Origin: Zopfochytrium polystomum
Lineage: Eukaryota > Chytridiomycota > Chytridiomycetes > Chytridiales > Chytridiaceae
Assembly: GCA_025765615.1 (NCBI GenBank)
Contig: JAIVFJ010000141.1
Location: 1 to 64,000 of the forward strand
Reading direction: 5' to 3'
Length of the DNA: 64,000 nucleotides
Numbering within the stretch: the first letter of the stretch is position 1; each line of letters opens with the position of its first letter. The notes beneath the pieces were generated by a model. The model did not search any database, had not been told where the DNA came from, and saw only the letters and a program-made list of their open reading frames with translations. Below, piece by piece: positions 57,055 through 64,000 of the stretch. The position numbers and the translations under genes were made by a program.

Positions 57055-57936
57055 TTACACGTTCTGCGGGTACGCGGCCGCGTTCACACCCAGCTCGTCA
57101 GCGAGCTCTTCGTCCGAGAGCGAGAGCAGGGCCGCGGCCGAGGACGAGGACGACAACGACAAAGACGGCTGCGCCTTTTTGGTGTGCACGTTGGCTTCTG
57201 GAGGGTTGCGGGGTGGTTGTGGGGTTTCAATGTGAGTTGGGACCTTTGTGGCGGGCGTGTACACCGAGGTGGCCTATTTCTTTTGCCCCCTTCACCTCAC
57301 CTGCGGCAAACACAGACGCCGAGCTCTTGTTTGAGGGCGGAGGAGGAGGCGGGGGGCGATGTGTGAGTGTGAGGCGGGGACGGTTTTAGGAGTGAGTGGC
57401 TCAGCAAGGGAGCTCAGCAAGGGAATGCGGACGCCGACAACACCGAAAAAAAAAAAAAAAAAAAAATTTACCTCGTACCCCTGCCAGCGCAGGTACTCGA
57501 GTATCAGCGCGTTGACGATCTCCGTTTCGCGCGCTTGCGCTGGCGCCTCGATCTGGGTGTGTTTGTTTCGTTAGTTCAGCCTTCCCTTCAAGAAAAGCAA
57601 GGATATAAAAATCATCAAGCAATCACGTACCCCTTCGTCGAGGCAGTTGAAGATTTCGGCCCGCACCTTGGCGGTCAGGTCGGCGATCACGCCGCGCGAT
57701 TCGAGGCTCGCTATTAGGGCTGGTTTTCGTTGGTAGTGGAAGAGGGGGAGGCGAGGCAGGGAGGGGGTGGGTTGGGTGGGTTGGGGCCCGGTTAGTCCTG
57801 CGAACCGCACGTAGATGGATGGACGGATAATGGGTGCATGGATGGAGTGCGCAGTATGCATGTGTGTGTGTGCGTGTGCGTGTGTGACTGAAGGTAGTCT
57901 ACCTTGCCTGAGCTCGTCAAAGGTGGCGGCGGCCAT
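57055..57936 (-). CDS. CEP20: CEP20/FOPNL (FOR20) homologue, LisH-domain basal-body protein
   Basis: Centriolar-satellite and basal-body protein needed for cilium formation. Exons (minus) 57936-57903, 57719-57631, 57552-57472, 57325-57301 (25 bp) and 57197-57055 sum to 123 residues plus stop. The joined reading starts MAAATFDELRQALIASLESRG and continues IADLTAKVRAEIFNCLDEG, then the LisH motif EIVNALILEYLRWQGYESSASVFAAEA. This parallels FOPNL (AxxRAEVFNAL; NELIREYLxxxxYxxTASVxxAE). The C-terminus is short and Ser-rich, ending DEELADELGVNAAAYPQNV. The intron at 57326-57471 has a sense poly(T). Retention of this gene suggests that the organism makes a flagellum. Confidence 0.85.
57769..57786 (+). 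other. Potential G-quadruplex in CEP20 intron 1
   Basis: GGG TT GGG T GGG TT GGGG on the plus strand, which is the template strand of CEP20. Loops of one or two bases favour a stable quadruplex. It is part of a G-rich stretch from 57,741. Confidence 0.5.
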
Positions 57937-58541
57937 AATGATGGTTACGGCGGTGGGCGGGCGACGAAGTAGTGTCTGTGTCTGGGGCGGAGCTTGGATT
58001 CTCCCTTTTTTCTTTTTTTTTATATTTCTCGCAAATAGCCTGCACAGGGATGTAAAGAATCAAACTCCCCGCTTCGCCCCCTTTCAACCCCCTGTGGCGC
58101 CGCTCGCTTTCGGCCCGCTTTCGACCCTCTGCGTTCCTTCCTTCGCAAGCATCAGTACTCTTTCTTCTTCCTTCTTATTTTTTTTTTCTTTCTTTTCCTC
58201 CCCTTCTCGCGCTCTTTCTTCTTGCTGTAACTGTTGTCTCGGAAAGCAAACGGGACAATAAAAAATAAAATAAAATAATAATAGTGTGTGTGAAAATAAA
58301 AAGAGAGAACGAGAAGAAGGGCAGTGGGCGAGTTGAAGAGTGGGGGGCGGGGGGAGGCGGCAGCACCTGCAAAAAGGGGGAAATTGATGGGCGGGCTCGA
58401 TTGATTAGATGCTGCAAGAAGACCCCCCCACCCGCTTCCTTCCCTTCCAGAAGAGGGAAAAGAAGAAAAGAATACCGCCAGGTGTAGCAGCGAGGAGGAG
58501 AAGGAGAAGGAGGAGGCGTTTTCCAAGGAGTCATCTGACGA

Positions 58542-58572
<31 letters not shown>

Positions 58573-58741
58573 GGAAGCGTCAGTAAGATGCGCGGAAAAG
58601 GCAAGAAGTTAGGGGAGGGGAACGAGCAAAAGAGGGATGCGGTAAGAACTTGTCGGCCAGGCCCATCCCCCTCAACCTCAAACTCAACCCCTCCCCCCTA
58701 CGTCAGCGCCAACCATTTCCCTCCTTTTTTTCCCTCCCCGT
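57937..58741. other. Spacer between CEP20 and the rhomboid gene
   Basis: No gene seen. T-rich at 58,140-58,200, A-rich at 58,255-58,300, a GGA/GAG block at 58,495-58,515 and a (GAT)n repeat at 58,543-58,570. It should contain the CEP20 promoter and the rhomboid 3' UTR. Confidence 0.6.
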
Positions 58742-61297
58742 TCAGTTCGCAGCGCCCATCTCCCTCCACTTCTCCTCGCACCACGGCATCCCCGGTATGC
58801 AGCTCAAGTACCTGCACCACACGCACCCCGTGCGCGCGGCGTCGTCGTAAAACCCCCTGAGCATCATCACAAACACGGCGACGAGCGCGGGCACCGCGAG
58901 CACCCGCATCAGCAGCTTCCACCGCCCGTCCCGCTTCGAGTAGTGGATGGTCGGCATGAACGCCAGGCCCGCCAGCAGGCCGCAAAAGAACCCACCCAGG
59001 TGCGCAAACCCGTCGACGAACGGGAGCGTGCCGAGGAAGAACGAGAGCAGCAAAGTGAACACGAGCTTGGCGAGCTCGCGCTTGGGCTGGATGATGAGCG
59101 ACCAGTTTTGGATGAGGTCGATGAGGAGGCATGCAACGAGGCCTTTTATTTTATTTTATTTTTATTTTGTGCGTGGGGCGTGTGTGAGCAATGTGTGCTT
59201 TGTTAGTACCAACATAGACGGGTAGTAGAAACAAAACCGGAAAACTCCACACACACACACGCACACACGCGCTTACCAAAGAGCGCGCCAGAGCACCCGA
59301 CCGACGGCGTTAACCCGCCATAGTTCCCGCCAAACACAAACCCGCCGATCCCGCTCACGACGTAAATCACGCCGATGCGCCACCCGCCAAAGTCCCTCTC
59401 CATCTGGAACCCGGTGCGCACCTGGAACAGCAGATTCAGCGCCAGGTGCAGCACGCCGCCGTGCAGGAACAGCGGCGTGACGAACCGGTACCACTGGTCC
59501 GGAACCCCACCGCCGCCGAACCGCGACATGCCGCAAATGTCCTGCAGCGTGCACGCCGCCGCGGGGAGCCCCGTCGTCGGGTCGATCACCGTCGTGCTGT
59601 TGCTGTTGCTGATGCTGTCGCTGCTGCCCGCCGGACACACGATCACCGCACCTGGCACGTCCAGCGCCGTCCGCGGCCGCATGCACGGCGTGAACCGCGC
59701 CCCCATGTGGATCAGCACCCCCGGCGCCGGCCCGATAAGGTAGTTGAACTGCGGCGCCGTCTGGATCACCGCCCCCGTCGCCCGGTAGTTCAAGTACAGG
59801 CTCGCCGCCAGCGTCGCGACCTGCACCGCGGTCACAAAGCCGAGAAAGTACGGCCGGTGCGGCTTCAGCGCTGCCAGCTGGTCGCGCACCTCGGGCGCGA
59901 CGAGCACCGTCGGCAGCTCTGCGGCGGCGCGCCCCGTGCCCGCCAAAGGGGGAGCTTTGGCCTTGCCCGACTTCGAGGGTCCGCTAACGCCGCCCGCCCC
60001 GGCGCGGAGCCCGCTCGCGCTGGCCCCCACGCCGCCGCCGCCGCCGCCGCCGGGCACGTGGTCCGGGTGCAAGTACGAAAAGTCGTCGAGACTGCCGCCG
60101 CGCACCGTCAGCTGCGTGTCGGTGCTGCTCGCCCCCGCCCCCGCCCCCGCCCCCAACGCGTACCCGTCCCGGCGGTCGCCGGTCGCTGCAGCGTTGCAGT
60201 CGTCGTCGTCGTCGATCCCCGCGACCCGGTCCGCCCCGACCTCGTCGTGCAGCTGCCGGTACGACGACGAAGATGAGGATGACCCCCGCAGCAACGTCCC
60301 GGGGAAGCGCTCACCGCCGATCGACACGTGCGACCCCGCGCGCGAGCGGCGGTGCAGTTTCCGCGCTGCCGCCGCCGCCGCCGCGCTCGGCGGTTGCGGC
60401 GGCGCGTGGTGGTGGTGGTGTTGTTGCTGCGGTTGCTGTTGCTGTTGCTGAGGGTGGTGGTGGGGGATGTGCGCGGCCGGCGGTAGGTGGTGAGAGTGGT
60501 GGCGTCCGAACATGTGGAGCCGCGAGGTCGACCCCACCGCCCCGTCGCCGCGGTGGTGGCTCTGCGGCGGCGCGGCGCCGGCGTCGATCAGGTCCGGGAG
60601 GCTGCCCACCAGTACCGGGTGCTGCGCCCCGTCGCCGCCGCCGCCGCTGTAGGCGGTCGACCACCACCCCCCCGTCTCGGGCGGTGGTGCGGCTTGGTCC
60701 GCGCTGCCCCGCCAGCTCTTGCCGTTCTTTGACGGTCTGGTGATTCCGGGGGCGTGTGATTTGAAGGTAGTGGGAAAAAGGTGTGTGTGAGGTTTTCCGA
60801 ACCAATCCAAAAAAAAAAAAAAAAAAAAAAAAACCGAGGGGGGGAGAGCTTAACAGATAAAGGCTTCGTTGTTCGGCAAAACTTGTAGCTTCAAAGTACT
60901 CGGGCGGAGCGGCCGCCTTCTCCGCCAGGCCGAGCGCGGCGGCCGGCGGCGCGGACGGCTGGTGCTGGTGATTCTTATATCTATAAGGCTCGATACCGGG
61001 AGGAGGAGGAGGAGGAGGAGGATGGGCCATAGTCGTGGTGTTGTCATGCTGTTGCTGCTGGTGATGCGGATAATGCTGCTGCTGCTGCTGCTGCCGATCC
61101 AGCGGCAGCGCGGTGCTGTAGTTGTTCCACGAGGTTGCGCCCTCGCGAAGGGGCGGAGGAGGATGTTGAGGAGGGGTCGCGGCGGCGGAATGGCGCTCTT
61201 CCCCGCGCTCCGCGCTCTCCCTCCGCTGCCGGCGATCCGCTGTCGAGGTCGCGTTCGATCCGGCGCGGCCCCGATCGGAGTTGGTTCGGGTGGTCAT
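58742..61297 (-). CDS. Rhomboid-family intramembrane serine protease
   Basis: Cleaves membrane proteins within the bilayer. Exons (minus) 61297-60855, 60736-59277, 59142-58742 give 767 residues. The first about 400 residues are cytosolic and disordered, with Gln, His, Pro, Gly and Ser runs. Then come TM1 (FLGFVTAVQVATLAASLYL), a Cys-containing luminal loop, the WR-like YRFVTPLFLHGGVLHLALNLLFQ, MERDFGGWRIG, YVVSGIGGFVFG, the catalytic Ser motif GCSGALFG, and the catalytic His in FAHLGGFFCGLLAG. Ser and His dyad positions are intact, so it is predicted active and not an iRhom. A basic/aromatic C-terminus with several Cys (TGCVWCRYLSCIPGMPWC) follows the last helix. Intron 60737-60854 holds a sense poly(T). 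ATG 61297 is the first in-frame Met with protein-like sequence after it; an upstream reading lacks an ATG. Confidence 0.88.
60132..60154 (-). other. Potential G-quadruplex in the rhomboid coding strand
   Basis: Four C5 blocks separated by single G bases on the plus strand; the coding strand therefore has four G5 blocks with one-base loops. It encodes an alternating Gly/Ala stretch in the disordered N-terminal region. Confidence 0.55.
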
Positions 61298-61798
61298 GGC
61301 CGGGAAAGGGGCAAGTTTCGGGGGGGGGGGGGAGGTGGTTGATTGGGAGGCCGAGCGTGGGGGATGGGGTTTGGGCGGCGGTGCGGTTCGCTGAGCGGCG
61401 GCGCCCCCCCGACCAGGATCGACGAGACGGTGAGGACGAGGAGGCAAGAGTTAGCCGAGGGGGGCCGCGGGTGGGCGAAGAAGGAGAGGAGGGAGGGTAT
61501 GGGTGTTTTACCTTTGTGCGTGTTACAGAGAATGCGCCACTCGCTACGACTCGCCACACGCTCTGTTGCTTTTGCGTTGCTTTTTTCTGTGTTTGTGTTT
61601 GTGGTTGTGTTTGTGTTTGTGTTTGTGTTTGTTTGTTGTGCCGTCGTCGTCGTCGTCGTCGTCTTTGTTTTGATTGTCCCGGAGTATTTATCAAATTTTT
61701 TTGTTTCTATTTTAAATATTAATACATTCTCTTTTTCTTTTCTCTCCTTTTTTTTTTCGTGTTCCGTGTGGCCCCCGCGTTTTCCAAGCAAATGTACA

Positions 61799-61829
<31 letters not shown>

Positions 61830-61878
61830 CATCAGCACGTTCTCGTGAAGGCGGTGTCAAATTGAGCGGGCGCCTGTG

Positions 61879-61909
<31 letters not shown>

Positions 61910-62221
61910 GATAGAGACAGAGAGAGTGTGTGTGAGAGAGAGAGACGAAACGAGAGACAGCGGCTGACGAAAAGAAAAAAAAAAAAAAAAAAAAAAAAAA
62001 AACCAACACGCCGCGCCCATTTCGCTTCTTTTCTTTTTACCGTTTTTTAATTTAGTACAGCTGTTCAAGCAACTCCCATACTTTCGCCGCATCCGCACAA
62101 CCTTCCTCCTAACCGCGCCGCCCCCCGTCCCGAGCGCATCCCTCTTTTTTTTTTTCTTCTTTTTTTTTTCTTTTTTCTCTCTCTCTCTCTCTCTCCTGCG
62201 TTGGTCCGGTTCCCGTATTTT
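61298..62221. other. Spacer between rhomboid and CFAP20 genes
   Basis: No gene seen. It holds a G-rich run (61,319-61,335), TTTGTG repeats (61,590-61,635), a GTC repeat (61,640-61,660), CA repeats (61,798-61,822), GA-rich sequence (61,880-61,950), an A run (61,976-62,002) and CT sequence (62,180-62,195). Confidence 0.65.
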
Positions 62222-62952
62222 TCACCCCTGCTTCTGAATCGGTAAAAACAGCTTAAACTCGGGCGGCAGCTCCTCCTCCGAGTACAGCCTGTCGGAAAAG
62301 TAGATCCGGCGGATCCGGCAGTTTGCGTGGATCTGCACCCGCAGCGTCTCAATGTAGTTTGTCCCGTACGCCCGCCGCGTGAAGTCGGACAGGTTGAACT
62401 GGATCTGGTTCCACCCGTCGTCCAGCCGCATCGGCATCGTGCAGATGAACGGCTTGACTCGGGTCGTGGACTGCAGCGCCGAGGGGAAAGGGAATCGGGG
62501 ATCGTGAGGAAATGAGTTGAATGCTCACACACACACACACACAGACACACACACACACACACGCACACACACACTCACACACACACACACACGCACACAC
62601 ACACACAGACACCAAAAAGAAAATTTATTAATTACCTGATAATTCGACGCGCGAAACCGTCTCCTCACGTTCTTGTCGTCCAGCACCTGCACCTCAAACG
62701 TAAAGTACTTTTTCAAGTTCTTGATGATCATGACCAAGAAAGGCAGCTTGATCCCGAGCGTCGCGTTCTGCTGCGCGGGGCACGTGATGTAGTTGGTCGA
62801 CACGTTCGTCCCGATAATCTCCAGCACCGACGACTGGATGTCGTTGTCCGTGATGCGCTTAATGTGCCCGTTGCGCACCTTCTTGTCCCAGATTTGCAAA
62901 GGCTTGGAGCTGCCGGGGAGGGGGGGGGGAAGGGTGCCGCGGGCATTAGAAC

Positions 62953-62985
<33 letters not shown>

Positions 62986-63206
62986 AGCGAAAAATTAAAC
63001 TAGCTGGGAGAGAATGTTTTCGGTTGGGTACTCACCCGATGCTGTACAAGATCGACAGAAAGCCGGACTGGGTCGTCGTCGGAAATGAATTTTGGAAAGA
63101 AGAGGAAAAGCCACGCTTAGAAAGTCTGCGGGTTTGAAAAAAAAATAAAATAAAATAAAAAGTTTCGAATCGCCTCGTTTTTAACCTGAAACGTGTTGCG
63201 GAACAT
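62222..63206 (-). CDS. CFAP20: CFAP20/BUG22, cilia- and flagella-associated protein 20
   Basis: Axonemal doublet inner-junction protein of motile cilia. Exons (minus) 63206-63186, 63067-63036, 62909-62636, 62470-62222 total 191 residues, against 193 in human. The start MFRNTFQ, then [11 protein letters not shown] and [20 protein letters not shown] are nearly identical to the animal protein, as are [38 protein letters not shown], the [19 protein letters not shown] block and [19 protein letters not shown]. The first exon is only 21 bp. Intron 3 contains CA repeats and intron 2 (62910-63035) a 27-base sense poly(T). With CEP20 it marks a flagellated organism. Confidence 0.96.
62526..62612. repeat. 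(CA)n microsatellite inside CFAP20 intron 3
   Basis: CA dinucleotides with occasional CG or GA interruptions on the plus strand (TG on the CFAP20 sense strand). It fills about half of the 165-bp intron 62471-62635. Confidence 0.9.
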
Positions 63207-63539
63207 GGCTGGCTGACGGGCAAGATATGCGTGCGTGTGCGTGTGTCAGGGAGGGTGTGGACAAAGAAACAATGGGGTGGAGCGGGACGGGGGCGGAGGC
63301 AAGAAAAGTAGTATCAGCCAGCTTGCGATGAGGTTGCGAATGCATTTAAACAAGCGAGACCAGTAGTAGCGACGAGCTGCCGATTCACAGCCACAAGCGA
63401 TTTCTGTGTGCTAGCCTTCTGTGCTTTCAAGGGCCCAGGGAGCTGAGGATGGATCGTGTGGTGGGGTGGGGGTACCTCCCGATTGGGCGGCAGGCGCCGA
63501 TCGCCAAGGTGTGAACTTTCGCCCTGCTGGTAAACGTTC
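63207..63539. other. Divergent spacer upstream of CFAP20
   Basis: No gene seen. GT-rich at 63,229-63,247, followed by G-rich sequence to 63,300. It should carry the CFAP20 promoter and possibly that of a plus-strand gene to the right. Confidence 0.5.
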
Positions 63540-63951
63540 CACGACTCTCGGTTCCCCGGGGCAGCAAAACGAAGCGGGGAGGCTCCTCCTTCTCTCCCTC
63601 CTCCTCTGGCTTCTACTACGAGGCCCAAACCACCTCCAACTACCCACCTCGCAGCGAAGGGGTTGCGCCGCCCGACAATTCTGTCGATGTTTTTTTTTTT
63701 TTTTCTCCTTTTTTTTCTTTCGTTTTTTGAACGCATTTCTTGTTACAACGACCACCGGCTTTCTCGATGCTTTGCAGGCACGCTTATTCGACGTGCCGAG
63801 GCCGTGGCCTTACGCGACCACGACACCTTCTTTGAATCCGCTCAGTCAATGCGTCATGCTGATCTCTTACAGTAATTTTCTTTTTGAAAAACAAAGGACG
63901 AGGGGAGTTGGGGGTGGGTGGGTAGGGGGGTGCAAAATGAAGGAAGGAGTT
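63540..63951 (+). other. Possible exons of an unidentified plus-strand gene at the right edge
   Basis: One frame reads GFYYEAQTTSNYPPRSEG then VAPPDNSVD up to a GT at 63,689. A T-rich 80-bp stretch ending TTTGCAG (63,778) looks like an intron. Beyond it, two frames are open: ARLFDVPRPWPYATTTPSL, or TLIRRAEAVALRDHDTFFES ending at a TAA at 63,873. Neither is a known family. Confidence 0.25.
63910..63930 (+). other. Potential G-quadruplex near the right edge
   Basis: G5, T, GGG, T, GGG, TA, G6 on the plus strand gives four G blocks with one- to two-base loops. Its relation to a gene is unknown. Confidence 0.5.
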
Positions 63952-64000
63952 TGAGGACAGCGAAGAGGGGAAAATGGTCCCGTCGGCGACACTACTGGCA

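Overview
The window is nuclear DNA of a eukaryote with spliced genes. The gene content points to a flagellated (zoosporic) fungus, chytrid- or blastoclad-like. Fungal marks are an APSES DNA-binding domain and a PHO80/PCL-type cyclin. Flagellar marks are CFAP20 and CEP20/FOPNL, which are normally kept only in lineages with basal bodies and axonemes. Genes are GC-rich and carry long Ser, Ala, Gln, His or Gly runs. Introns are mostly 35 to 130 bp. Many introns and spacers hold poly(T)/poly(A) tracts of 10 to 40 bases or CT/GA microsatellites.

Layout. 1-4.65 kb (minus): a P4-ATPase lipid flippase cut by the left edge. 4.9-17.6 kb (plus): a neurobeachin/LRBA-class BEACH protein of about 3,865 residues, divergent from the flippase across 230 bp. 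18.5-21.2 kb (plus): a PLP-dependent decarboxylase of the bacterial PanP/glutamate-decarboxylase type. 21.8-25.3 kb (minus): an AlkB-type dioxygenase, mitochondrial GatC, and an uncharacterised HEXXH protein. 25.3-29.5 kb: mostly decayed retroelement DNA and pyrimidine-rich repeats. 30.1-33.1 kb (plus): a PHO80/PCL-like cyclin. 33.7-34.7 kb (minus): a Rap1-type GTPase. 35.9-39.8 kb: copia relics, a solo LTR with heat-shock elements and a TATA box, and small inverted-repeat elements. 40.4-43.4 kb (plus): a transcription factor joining an APSES domain, AT-hooks and a GATA zinc finger. 43.9-47.4 kb: more retroelement relics and a 497-bp TIR element. 49.1-50.1 kb (plus): an unidentified disordered protein. 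50.7-51.2 kb (minus): a small protein with a metallothionein-like Cys tail. 51.7-53.7 kb (plus): a PTC7-type PP2C phosphatase. 54.0-55.0 kb (plus): a small COX7C/Cox8-like inner-membrane protein with microexons. 57.1-63.2 kb (minus): CEP20, a rhomboid protease and CFAP20.

How the genes fit together. The flippase and BEACH protein both serve membrane trafficking and share one promoter region. GatC and the Cox8-like protein serve mitochondrial translation and respiration. CEP20 and CFAP20 serve the flagellum. The cyclin, Rap1 and the APSES-GATA factor are growth and cell-cycle regulators, and a 20-bp palindrome with an MCB core (ACGCGT) lies upstream of the cyclin.

Several otherwise conserved genes contain single extra bases, mostly in short homopolymer runs, that break the frame. 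I read these as probable sequence insertions and list them individually. Exon borders were inferred by eye from frame, splice dinucleotides and remembered family conservation; exon lengths summed to whole codons wherever this could be checked.
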